Shown here piece after piece: positions 23,201-33,137 of a DNA stretch of 37,951 nt. This DNA comes from Zygnema cylindricum (lineage: Eukaryota; Streptophyta; Zygnematophyceae; Zygnematales; Zygnemataceae): contig JBBHKE010000643.1 in NCBI GenBank assembly GCA_037447655.1, positions 1 to 37,951 on the forward strand, in the 5' to 3' direction. Every line of letters starts with the position of its first letter. Positions within the stretch are counted from its first letter, which is position 1. A program made the translations under genes and the position numbers. The notes under the pieces are model-generated. The model did not search any database. It saw only the letters and a program-made list of their open reading frames with translations, and had not been told where the DNA came from.

Positions 23201-26200
23201 GCTCAGTATAAAGAAATAAGTGCCCCACCAGCACTGAAAGGAGCATAATAGATTGCAAATGTGTTCAATACCCAAGATTAAAGAACAGCCTTTATGAACT
23301 GCTCAGTACTAAAAGAAGGTGAGAGTGGTATAAAAACCAACTTGATTTCAACTCAGTCAATACCCACGGTTCAAATGTCACTTTATGAACTGCTCAGGAT
23401 AAAGAAAATGTGCAAGTGCTACCAAAACAAGCCTAGATTGCTGTTCATATAATAACTAAGATGCAAACGAATATCAATCTACTCCTATAATGACTTAAGC
23501 TGATGGTATAAAGCTTCTAAAAAATATGAAACCGTAAACTGAAACTTCTGGAAAGAGACGTGGAAATTTGGTCACATGCAGGAGATCTCTGAGATAATGA
23601 ACAGAGTCAGGAAAAAAAACAAAAAAAACATATAACAAACAAATCTCAACCCTCCAAAATGAATCCATCAGTCAAAAACTATATGTGCATGGACAATGGA
23701 TACTAACTTTTGCCAAAAAGATGAACAAAAACAGGCATCACAGTCTGTCTTCCAGTTTGCCAGAGCCATAATTACAAGAAACAGTGTTTATCTCCCTTCT
23801 TACCCAGTTTTCTAGCAAGGTAAAAAGTTAATGTGAAAAAAATGAGAACAAACTAAAGCTACTTTTGGACTTCGTTTGGTCAGCATTCAAGACAAATATA
23901 CTGAAAAAATAAACCAAAAAATAGGGAGTCAATGTTGCTATCGAAACCAGCATCAAGGAATGCGGGTACTCTTCATGAATTCATAAGATGTGGTACTGTA
24001 ATTCCCCTAACTACAGAGTTAAGAAATACATAGCTTGAGGTTTATTTTAGTGTTGTTTAGGTCCGAGCGACGTGGATGATTTTCATTCCCTTGCTAAATT
24101 AGATTTAAGAATAAAACAATTAGTATTATTACCACTATTTTATGTTCAGGAGGCCAAAAAAGAAAAAAGAACAGGCACCGAATTAGTATTATCAATGCTA
24201 ATCGCCATTCACAGTGTAGCGCTGAGACTAAGGTGCCAGTAGTTACCAACCTGCTTCTAAAACTGACGAGAATAACTGACAATGTAACGGAGAAATTACG
24301 GTTGGCGACAAGCATAGTAACCAAATTGGGATTGGAGGGAACCAGAGCGAGATGTTGTGCCATAACACATTTTTGGCCCATGAATCTTGAACATAATGGA
24401 CAGTGGCACTCAGTATGCATAAAAAATTTCATGCCAACAGTCTATCTCAACAAAATAAAAAGAAATTTTATTTTTTGTCATTGTGGAGAAACTACGAACT
24501 AAAATATGAGAGGCAAACTTTTGTTCCAGCTTTATCAGGCATAGAAAAGCACAGCAGGAAAAGATTTAGGATCGACTGCACAGATAATATAAATTATCGG
24601 TCATTTGTGACGATGACTGTGTGAAAACGATTCAAAGAGCTGTTTCTATCACAATTTCATACAAGCAACGTCTTCTTACACACGTGTCAATTAATAAATT
24701 ACATACTCAGATTATCCGACCCAAACAGAAAAAGCCCAAACCAATACCTCCACCACTTAGTCAACACCAATTCCCTCCTCCTATCACCTCCTCGTTCTCC
24801 CCCTCCCAACAAAAGACCTCCCTCTAACAAGTCCAAAAAATCCCCATGGACAAAGAGGTAAAAACCTTGCGAGTCTTGCCTGCTGGTGTACATCCGCCAT
24901 GGAGAGAGTGAGGTGCAGAAACACTTTGGTAGTGGCCAAAACTAATGCACTATTGGCGTGCTGTAGACGGTCTTCCAGAAGATTCATAATATCAAAAGTC
25001 TCGTTGGGTTCAGTTGGGACATATTTGGACACAAGATCCAACACAAGACATTGGCCCCATTCACTGAATTCCTTAATCCTGCAAACCCACCACCATCCAC
25101 TTCTTACAATGATTGGCCAGTCGATGCATTGTACATATCACCATTAATAAAATACCTAGGTTAAACCTGAAATCTCAAATATCTTGTCAGATTACAAAGA
25201 TTATAAATCCTGTTATGAGACAGCACACATTAGCTCAAAAAATGACGAGGGTCAGGACAAACCTATTTAGCAAAGCAAACACGACTGCCTTGCTGTATAA
25301 GATCTCCTTCTCCTTAATAGCTGCCTCATTGTTCTGGTTAACTTCAACTGTCAAAATCTCTTCTAAAGCACAGAGGCTATTGGCAACCACCTGCACATTT
25401 CAGACCAATAGATTCTTGGTACAATCCATCAGCATCCAGCCATGGACTTGTGATTTTAACAGACTCTTTCACAATCGCTTTCTCTTTTTGTCTCTTTGAC
25501 GAGTACCTGCTCTAGCAAGGTGTAATATCTGAGTATCCATCATAAACATCAAAAGTTTTAAAAATCCAAGACATTGTCGATAAATGATCATTGGAATTTC
25601 TAGGCTAGTCACATTTAACACAATTAAACTAATCCTTAAGCTGAAAAGTGACAAATGGCATAAATTTCTTGCGTGCTTCCACAAACTAGACTCGTCTAGC
25701 ATGCCAGCATTTGCATCTAACTCCATAGTTTCACTTATATAACCAATAGAGAGGCCATGTTTCTACACAAAATCGTACATGAATCTCTGGTAGGCAAAGC
25801 ATTTAATTGCCTACAATAAACTATGACGGATCCGTTATTCCGTTTATTGGTTCACTTTATCCAGATTGTTGCCTAAACCATTGCCCTCCATTTATTGCCA
25901 CCAAAGTGAACATGTTTTACCAACAGTCAGCCCAGAAAGAAGCCCATGACGTGCAACAAGGCCACTTTGATGTTTTAAATTTTTAAGCACACACTTCTAT
26001 TGCAGGATCGCAAACCTGAACTGAAGAGCATATGCCTTAGTTCTATGATTTAACTAATTTCGCACATAACTCATTTTTAAAAGGTTGGAGCTTGTCAAAC
26101 TGTTTGCATCGAAATACTTCTACCACAGTCAGACTTACAAGTCACATGGAGTTAAATTGAGTTAAACTTTCAAAAGCAGATCGCATATTGAATGGTCCAG

Positions 26201-28326
26201 CTACCAGAGAAAAAAAAAAAATCCAGCTCATTATTTAGCGCACATGTGGGGTTGACAAGAAAAAATGTTTCTTTTCATTGGAGAGGTTGAACAACCTGGT
26301 TTATTGCATTAGACCTCCAATAGGTTCTTTGCCATAGCTTGATACTATGACTAGTTTATCTAAATTCGCTACCTTCATACTTGAATAATCATAATGCAAA
26401 AATGTGAAAAATAGATAAACGTTTTTGCATGGAATCTTCAGACATCTCCTGATCTCCATGGCTCCCTGATCCCAAATCATTTCAAAAGACTGAAATTTAA
26501 ACGTTTGGGCTTTGGTATCTTCATTGGGTGTCAAGGCAAGTTAAGAAAATAGATTCAATTAATTAACTCCTAGGCCTCAATCAAGAAATCCGTTGATAGC
26601 CCATCGTTATTAGAGTTAAACGTTTTCCAGGCAGTCGAAGGCAATAAGCTTTGTAATCTACCGTTGGATTTTTTTCTTAAGGCAAGCAATCGAAATGTAA
26701 GACCTCGTCATGTCGGAAACCTGTGTGATGACAAAAAGTACTTTGACTGCCCGAAAAATGTTTAACACTAATGACAATCGGCACTGTAGTGAAAATAGAG
26801 CATTTGTAACGACCATTCTAACAGTATCCCTTGCCCAACAGTAACAGGATTCAAAATCCATCATAACTAATACGTGACATTCAGCTTAATGTCTATGATT
26901 AAGTGAAATTCTCATTTAAAATCTCAAGACCAATGGAGAACCTCCATTTTCCAAGCTTAGTCGGTTTACTTCAGACCTATATGATACAGATGCGGAAACT
27001 CTATATGATTTTGTTGTATCGTACCTGGGCATCCGGATCATGAATTAGAAGTGATTTGAGTGTTTCGGTGAATTCATTCTCCTTGCACACTGCAGGTGCT
27101 ATGTGGTACAGCTTCAACACTCCGATTGAAGCGGTCATTCGAACATATGAACTGTTATCCTTCAATCCTTGGCGAATGGGACCCACCAGGTACTCCACTA
27201 AATTCTTAACTCGGAGGCCGCAAAGACTCCGCAGTGCTAGACCTCGGATCATGGGGTCATCATCCTGCAAGCAAAGCATAGATGCTCTGAAATGTAACAA
27301 GAGGGAAACTGTACTTGGACAATTTGCCATGCCTCAGCTTAAGCAGGTTGACCGAGACAGCCTCCGCCTCAGAATTGTATGATTGCCTACAATGGAGCAT
27401 CAACTTCCAACACATACACCAATTGTTCAGCTTTGCTATCATAAGTTAAACCTGAGTAAAATGGGTAAAGTCAGAACACAACAAAGTAAGATGATCCATC
27501 GAGATTTGGGATGCAAATGTGACCACACAAATTCCCACACCAACATCGGCAGGCAAGACACGTGAGGCAACTGTAAGGTTTATAGAGCAAAAAGGCATGC
27601 CTACACCATACCTGACAATCTCGCTGTAGAAAATTGATTGTTAACAATGCAAGCTCGGGGTTCATTGCCGCATAGTTGCAGACATAAAGGTAGCACATCT
27701 TCTTCAACACAAGATCTGAGGTGGCACTGCACATCACCATCTCACTGACGAATGGACGGGCAAAGTCAGTTTGATTTCGTCAAGTCAAGTTTAACTGCCA
27801 GGTGTTCGTCCAAATAAGGGAGGAAGAGACAAGCCCCTTTATCACGGACATTCCATTTCTACTTCTCCCACCTAAATCGAAAGGATGGTTCTTAATGAAA
27901 TTAAACACCAAGAAATCACAAGAAGAGTGAATAGAAAATAAAAAGGGAAAAGCACACCTGAATAATGCAGAAACATCGATTCCAATCGTCATGTACGAGA
28001 TCACTTTTTTGTACAACTCCCGTTTGACATCGCCAACTCCGACAGCCCTGAACATAGTTTAAAAAAAAAGTCATGATTTCATTTCGCTGAAAAATCAAAC
28101 AAGTTCGGCTGCCAACATTGAATCAAAAGGGTGACCATACCGAAACTTTTAACTTTTTCAACTGTGACAATGCCGCATACAAATAACAGGAAAAATACAC
28201 CTGTCGGACCGACATCTGGCTCAGCATATTCGCTTAAGTGGATGTAAAGGCCTACCTGCTGCCAGCAAGCTGTCTCAATTGGTTCTTCAACTCCGTCAAT
28301 TCACCCTTGCGAGTGTCAGTGTTCAT
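17233..28326 (-). CDS. AP4B: AP-4 complex subunit beta (beta4-adaptin), 13 exons, one frameshift
   Basis: AP-4 is a clathrin-independent adaptor at the trans-Golgi network; in plants it sorts vacuolar cargo. Exons (5' to 3' on the minus strand): 28326-28256, 28047-27958, 27744-27612, 27264-27025, 25390-25263, 25078-24880, 23105-22877, 22313-22147, 21522-21313, 20617-20507, 20060-19883, 18245-17784, 17532-17233. They encode 838 aa if one base is discounted; my recollection of the Arabidopsis protein is about 841. Residues ~10-555 form the alpha-helical adaptin trunk ([61 protein letters not shown]). Residues ~590-715 form a Pro/Ser/Ala hinge with DLLSPAP and SLDDLLGF. The last ~110 form the ear ([19 protein letters not shown]). 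Exon 11 is 178 nt, one too long: an extra base in the run at 19977-19980 shifts the frame after about residue 554. Intron 6 uses a GC donor. The wording is closest to plant beta4 rather than beta1/2. Confidence 0.93.
18971..18993. repeat. Solo end of the TA-flanked inverted-repeat family in AP-4 intron 11
   Basis: The 23 bases starting TACTCTAATAACGATTCACA match the right end of the 3916-4511 element at about 21 positions. The surrounding intron (18246-19882) contains further AATAGTGTTAATAACACTATT-like palindromes near 19062. No intact partner end was identified, so this is an eroded copy. Confidence 0.55.
22371..22594. mobile_element. 224-bp TA-flanked MITE in AP-4 intron 7
   Basis: It starts TACACATTGGATCG and ends CGATACAAAGTGTA. 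These are inverse complements with a few mismatches, and both edges carry TA. Inside, AATTAGCGTT (22465) and AACGCTAATT (22513) form a sub-terminal palindrome as in the 3057-4579 family. The right-hand splice acceptor of intron 7 lies at 22314, only about 60 bases from the element, so the element occupies much of the intron's 3' half. Confidence 0.6.
23127..23400. repeat. Simple and diverged tandem repeats in AP-4 intron 6
   Basis: The word GACAAAGGGAAAA is repeated about three times at 23127-23180. It is followed by roughly 2.5 diverged copies of a 90-100 bp unit, each opening CTTTATGAACTGCTCAGKA-like (starts about 23190, 23289 and 23380). No coding content. Confidence 0.6.
24116..24218. mobile_element. 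Eroded TA-flanked MITE in AP-4 intron 6
   Basis: The right end reads AATGCTAATCGCCATTCACA then GTG-TA, matching the family terminus (CAC-TGTGAAT when inverted). The interior word ACAATTAGTATTATTA is shared with 796-811. The left end is not intact, so the border is approximate. Confidence 0.4.
26593..26788. mobile_element. Eroded inverted-repeat element in AP-4 intron 4
   Basis: The left sequence CCATCGTTATTAGAGTTAAA and the right sequence TTTAACACTAATGACAATCG, followed by GCACTG-TA, are inverse complements with a few mismatches. Both match the terminal repeat of the 3057-4579 family. Length is about 195 bp. No coding content. Confidence 0.5.
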
Positions 28327-29330
28327 TTTTGTAATTTTGGAAGTCGGAAAATAATGATAAAACAAAAACAAAACAAAAAAAAAAACAAAAAAAAAACAAC
28401 AATTCGAACAAACAGATAGGCACAGGGCAAGTTTCCTTCAGCTATGCACGCGCGATTTTCCAAACCGGTTTCCAACAAAAACCGGGTCAAGCCAGGTGTA
28501 CTGTGCCGTACCGAGCCTTTCCACTGCTATACGACTGAACCATAGTTCAAAAGTAGGTGAAAGTACGCCCATACGATATGCCAACTGTACGCAAAACATA
28601 CAATATGACCATAGATGTTCAAATCGCGCGATTTTTCCATTTTTTCCGATTGAAACGTATAATTCGTGACTTTTGACAAGATCGCAAAAAAACGTGTACT
28701 GTAAACTGAAACTGGAAAAATACGGGAACCTGTAAATAAATTACGGTAACTGTACATTTTTTTACGAATATGTACGCAATTCGAGGAAAATATACGACGT
28801 AGTTATTGGTACTTTCTGTTCAGTGAACTGAACAGAAATATCACGAAACTTGTACGTTATTTCATCGAAAATGTACGGACATTTTCGAAAAGAGACGTTG
28901 AACGTCACACTAATTTCGCGCGGTAAGTTTGAAATTTGTACGGGCGTCTTCTTCAAATTTTTTTGAAAGAAGCCGCCATGGAATATTGAAAACGAAACCG
29001 CGAGGAAGTCGCCTCCCCATATCCTATCCTACGGAATTTTACAAAAGCTAAACTTTGCGGACGTTCGAAGCCGGCTATGCCACATGTGTTGAGTAACCTA
29101 CTTCTGACGCCTACACTACCAATTGATGAATGAATTCCATTACCCACGTGGAGTGTGAAATGTATTTAGACAAATTTGATATTTTAGCGTCATTTAACGG
29201 GAAAAACTTGCAAACTGCGCTATGTGTATAAGTTTTTTTTTCATGTACGGAATAGTACGGAAGGAGTAGATAGGGGTTGTGAGAGGGTTTGGGACTTAGT
29301 GGATTGAGGAGGTAGCCGCCTCTCTCCCAA
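28327..29330. promoter_or_regulatory. Upstream region of AP-4 beta, hairpin-rich
   Basis: No gene is supported in this kilobase. Near the AP-4 start there is an A-rich run (28365-28400), then GTAC/TACG-rich DNA. Two strong inverted repeats stand out. At 28813-28838, 12-bp arms TTTCTGTTCAGT and ACTGAACAGAAA surround GA. At 28866-28887, 9-bp arms CGAAAATGT and ACATTTTCG surround ACGG. Whether they belong to the promoter or to an old element is unknown. Confidence 0.4.
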
Positions 29331-29337
29331 CAAGCTT

Positions 29338-29448
29338 GTATAAATATTGGCATCTTTGCCGCTTGATAATTAATCGCCTGGTAAGGCGTTTTCAGTGATT
29401 CTGTTTCTTGTGGACTCAGGGGAGTCCAGACTGCACAGGGGTGCAGTC
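29338..29448 (+). other. TATA-like box followed by three perfect hairpins
   Basis: TATAAATA lies at about 29338-29345. About 30 bases on come three stem-loops within 75 bases: CGCCT/AGGCG with loop GGTA (29375-29388), TGGACTC/GAGTCCA with loop AGGG (29411-29428), and GACTGCAC/GTGCAGTC with loop AGGG (29429-29448). The last two abut and share the same loop. The spacing suits a structured RNA leader, for instance of a retroelement, but no homology is recognised. Confidence 0.45.
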
Positions 29449-29639
29449 AGGTTATCTATTTATTTGTTAGGGTAGCTGTTGCTCTCGTTGAAAGTGGGTT
29501 AGCCAAAAGCTACTTAGAGGCTTCCTCATTCTTGGTCCAAATGGAGGACACATAATTGCATCGTCGTACTGTGTGTACTTAAATAATGTACTTTAGGAAA
29601 ACCGAATGCTTTGCATAAATTTTTACTTCCTTTTTTTAC

Positions 29640-29784
29640 ACTGCCAACGATATTAGAATCAAGGTCTGATGAAGAAATGGTGGCTGACATGATGACCAAA
29701 CGTGTGCCCTCTCCAAGTTAAAATATTGTAGGGAAAAATGTGGATTAAAAGAGAAGTTTTTGTTAGACTAGAAAATAAGGGGAG
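29640..29784 (+). pseudogene. 3' end of a Ty1/copia polyprotein with polypurine tract
   Basis: The segment reading MVADMMTKRVPSP (29677-29715) matches the A-D-x-x-T-K-x-L-P motif at the C-terminal end of copia RNase H. The frame breaks immediately afterwards, and the matching tail continues one frame over. A purine run AATAAGGGGAG (29774-29784) directly before the LTR is the expected polypurine tract. Upstream pol, gag and the 5' LTR were not found, so the element is 5'-truncated or split. Confidence 0.65.
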
Positions 29785-29992
29785 TGTTGAAATCACTAGA
29801 TTTATTGAGTATTTTCTAGGTCTAAATAACATAGTAGAAAAAGAAAGAAAAAGCGTAGGGAGTCTGCCTCCACATTTTTCCTCTATCCCCTATACTTGTT
29901 GTAGTCACTAAAGGAGAGAGAGAGAGTAGTGGAGCCATGGCTACCTCAACTCTATAGGGAGGACTAAAGAGTGACATGAGTCACTTTCAACA
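29785..29992 (+). mobile_element. 208-bp copia LTR
   Basis: It starts TGTTGAAA and ends TTTCAACA, a perfect 8-bp inverted terminus with the canonical TG...CA. It directly follows a polypurine tract and the copia RNase H tail, so it is the 3' LTR. It contains a GAGAGAGAGAGAG run (29915-29927). No second copy is seen in the window. Confidence 0.75.
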
Positions 29993-30002
29993 AAAGGTTA
30001 AG

Positions 30003-30080
30003 TCTAGCAAGAATCAAACCTCCAACCGACGGAGCGCGGCGTAGCCGTCAGCTCTAACCGGTCTGTCGTAGAATTTCGTT
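30003..30080 (-). other. tRNA-like relic
   Basis: On the minus strand a D-arm-like GGTTAGAGC is followed by an anticodon-stem-like GACGG...CCGTC with a 12-nt loop. Then comes a T-arm-like GGAGG-TTTGATT-CTTGC pairing at four of five positions. GGTTTGATTC resembles a pol III B box. The 5' D stem and acceptor stem do not pair, so this is not a working tRNA. It could be a decayed tRNA or the head of a tRNA-derived SINE. Confidence 0.3.
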
Positions 30081-30150
30081 AACATATGTTGGGTATGATA
30101 ATTATTTAAACAATGTAATAATCTTGAATCCGACTAACAGAATGACGAAC

Positions 30151-31119
30151 TGTAATAGGATTTCTAACCACTCAGAAAATCCCATTACTTCAGTCAATGT
30201 CATCCACACAATCCACACATTGGAAAATACACATGCACATTGGAAAGCACTCACATAAGGATAAACTTTAAATTAGAAGAAGCTTCTGTCCACATAACAT
30301 TAGCTCGGTCTCTTGTCCTCGTGGCTCAACCCTTCTTATTAAAGTGTTTTCCTCTACTCTCCACTCTTAATAATTACATCTCTTAACTACTAAAACACTA
30401 CTTAGTTTGTAAGAGATTTCAATGCCAAAATGCCAATTCTCCAATTTGGTTTTAATCGCTCAAGACCAAGATCAGTCAGAATTTCCACAAACTTTTCCAC
30501 AAAGGAAAAGATGTCTACTCTCCTCTTACACTTCACTATTTATCCATCATCGCCTTAGACTCGCCAGGCCAGAGTCAACGCTCCGTTGAACAGGCTTTTA
30601 CCTGGGCCAATCATTGATCAACAAGGACTCGACCGACTAATGCAAAAGCGTGTGAAATCTCCCACTAACTACGTAGCATTTTCTAACCAATCAAACACTA
30701 CATTTTACTACGTAGCATTTACGTGCAAAAGTGCACGCAAATCAAAACGCGACTTCGCACGATCGTGCGTCGCTAATTTAACTTGCGAAACTACCTACGA
30801 AACTTACAAATTTGAATTATGACATTTCGTACAAAAAATCGTACAAAACGAACCATAATAGGTACCAAACCACTATTAGTACTTTATATAGACGTACGTC
30901 TTAAATTCCGCGACAACTTTGACTCTTAACCCGTTTCAATGTTACCCACCTATTATTTTGACCCCTAGTTGTCACCTAAATACACCCATCACTATATCTT
31001 TTGAAATAGGACTCTAAATCGCGCGATTCTTTCACGGACGTCCACCAAATTTAGAACTCTATATTAATAACACCTAAATACCCCTTTACAAAAAAGTTCG
31101 ATCTGCTGTTATTGTTACA
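30151..31119 (-). repeat. 3' LTR of the Ty3 element
   Basis: It begins TGTAATAGG and ends TGTTACA, with inverted TGTAA/TTACA termini. It is 969 bp, exactly the length of its partner at 36981-37949 although small indels are scattered and cancel out. A TATATAAA box for the minus strand lies at 30883-30890. The palindrome CGCACGATCGTGCG lies at 30756-30769. Confidence 0.92.
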
Positions 31120-31131
31120 TCATCCCCTCGT
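31120..31131 (-). other. Polypurine tract of the Ty3 element
   Basis: On the minus strand CGAGGGGATGA sits directly before the 3' LTR. A purine-rich tract at this place primes plus-strand DNA synthesis in LTR elements. Its position, touching the LTR boundary, is the main support. Confidence 0.7.
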
Positions 31132-31168
31132 TATTTTTTAACTTACCTCAGTTAAAACTCTTTCATTC

Positions 31169-31906
31169 TCAAGACGGAACTTCTATATTATTATCCCTCC
31201 AATACCTTTGCAAAAATTCATAATTTTTTTCTTCTAAAGTTAACTCATCTTCTGGCCTTCCTAGATAATGCACTTGCCAGAATATTGTATTGCCGACCTT
31301 GAACCGTTGACTAACCCAATCTATTACCCATCTATGAACCTCAGATTCTATAATTATTGAGGGATCCAATTCCACTTCTCCTTCAGTTGGTCGAAAATTT
31401 GCTGTTTTTAATTGGCTGACATGTATCACTGGATGAATTTTTGTTGAAGGCGGAAAGTCCAATTTGGGAGCAACTGACGATATCATCTCGATAAGAGTAA
31501 ATGGTCTGATGTACTTAGGAGCAAATTTCCCAGTAAGATCCCCTTGTCCCTCGATCTTGCACCTGTAATGAGTTGTTGAAAGCCAAACCTTGTCACCTGT
31601 GCTTACCATCCAATCACCCCGTTTGCGGTTAGCATTTAGTTCTTGCCTTCTTTGTGCCTCCACTAATGCATCCCGGAATGTTTTCCAAACCGTTTGAATG
31701 TATTCCCAAAATTCCGTTCCAAAACGCGTATTCTCTTGAGTGACCCCTGTTATTAAGGCTAATGCTTCTCTCGGTTGGTATCCATATGCAACTTCAAACG
31801 GTGAGAATCCTATACTAGCATGTTTACATGCATTGTATGCAAATTCCATTAATGGCGGTTTAGATTCCCATGTGTTCTGAACTCCACTGCAAACAGTCCT
31901 AAGCAT
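31169..31906 (-). pseudogene. Ty3 integrase C-terminus with chromodomain-like tail
   Basis: It starts after a TAA at 31909-31907, in the same frame as the rest of integrase. It carries ASIGFSPFEVAYGYQPR (end of the core), then RPFTLIEMISS and IHPVIHVSQLK, the GPY/F-type module. The last ~50 residues, HRWVIDWVSQRFKVGNTIFW onward, align with a chromodomain, which targets integration to heterochromatin marks. The usual W-x-P after the acidic loop is missing (LTLEE instead), so histone-mark binding is doubtful. Confidence 0.75.
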
Positions 31907-32440
31907 TTATTCTAGTGTACGGTTCATCCTTTTTGTCTGTCCATCTGTCTGAGGATGATAAGAGGGACTCATTTTTAATTCAGTGCCTAAATTTTGCTGC
32001 AATTCTTTCCAAAATACAGATGTAAATTTAGAATCTTTATCACCGACTATAGACAAAAGAACTCCATGATGCCTGACCACGTTGTAAAAATATTACTTTG
32101 CAATATCTACAACTGAATGAGTAGTTTTGTAAGGGATAAAGATTGCCATTTTACTGAACCTATCGACTACGACAATGATACTGTGATTTCTTCTAGATGT
32201 AGTTGGTAACCTGACAATTAAATTTATGCTGACAGATTCCCATGGTCTTTCGAGGATATCTAAAGGTTTTAAAAGACCTTTAGGTGTCTGGTTACTACGT
32301 TTATTATGTTGGCAAAGGACACAACTTTCCACGTGTTTCGACACCTCCTTTGCCATCCCAAGCCAAAACAATTTACTCTGCAACCGACTAAGAGTTTTAT
32401 CTCGACCTAGATGTCCTAAATGCTCATGGGCTTCCTGTTA
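31907..32440 (-). pseudogene. Ty3 integrase zinc-binding and core domains (catalytically broken)
   Basis: The HHCC module is visible as AHEHLGHLG and CVLCQHNKRSNQTP. The first core Asp is replaced: SINLIVRLP where the family has an Asp, codon AAT. The second Asp survives in VGDKDSKF. The catalytic Glu is Lys in DGQTKRMN. TAA stops interrupt the frame at 32440-32438, 32095-32093 and 31909-31907. With two of three DDE residues lost, this copy cannot integrate by itself. Confidence 0.85.
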
Positions 32441-33137
32441 AAGTTGTTTTCTCAAGTCTCTCATTTCAGTAATGCATAACCTATCCCTTGTTCGCATATA
32501 GAGTAAACCATCATCTATTCTAAAGTTTTTGACATGCCTCTCATTCAATGGGTCAGAATTCCCTCCTGGAATATTTTTGCAAATCACAGCAAAATAAGGA
32601 TCTTTATCATAACGATTTCTAACAGTATCTAAAAATAATTCATCACGAACCATCACACTTATTTCAAAACATCTACTTAAAGAATCTGCGACTACATTTG
32701 TCTTTCCACAAATATGTTTGACATTAAATTTGAAATATGTTAATTTCTGCATCCACCTAACCTGTCTACCAGTCATAATCTGTGCATCACTTAATCTGTG
32801 TAGATAGGTGAGTGCCTTATTATCACAGTGAACTTTAAATTCTTTATTATACAAATAACAATGCCATTTCACCAATGCATGAACAATTGCAAGTAATTCC
32901 TTTTTTCTGTGCTGGATAGTTCTTTTCAGCATCATTAAATTTCCTAGACTTAAAAGCAATAGGATGAAAATGTTTGTCGACTTTTTGACTTATGACTGCA
33001 CCTAGACCTTTATCAGATGCATCAGTAGTGATCAGAATTTCAAATTCCCCAACACGATCAGGATACACTCGTGTAGGAGCAGAGGTCAACTTCCCTTTTA
33101 GTTCCTTGGAAGCTCTCTTTTGATCGGCTCCCCACAC
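32438..33137 (-). pseudogene. Ty3 RNase H domain
   Basis: ILITTDASDKGLGAVISQ contains the first catalytic Asp. The next segment, KKELLAIVHALVKWHCYLY, includes the catalytic Glu, and CDNKALTYL carries a further Asp. A frameshift falls in the overlap around 32847-32959, between the two open stretches. The end, LCITEMRDLRKQL, leads into the integrase linker. Confidence 0.8.

Noticed and set aside
23090-23275. Phe-rich minus-strand ORFs around 22.8-23.3 kb
   Set aside because: They read through the A-rich simple repeat of intron 6; only the AP-4 exon 7 part is coding.
24699-24893. Minus-strand ORF running out of AP-4 exon 6 into intron 6
   Set aside because: It is the unspliced continuation beyond the GC donor; conservation resumes only at exon 7.
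30146-30150. CGAAC as a 5-bp target duplication of the Ty3 element
   Set aside because: The two bases after the right LTR are CC, which does not fit, and the window ends there, so it cannot be confirmed.
30586-30822. 78-residue ORF in the left LTR and its 60-residue twin at 37470-37652
   Set aside because: Both are readings of the LTR on the non-coding strand; their similarity comes from LTR identity, not protein selection.
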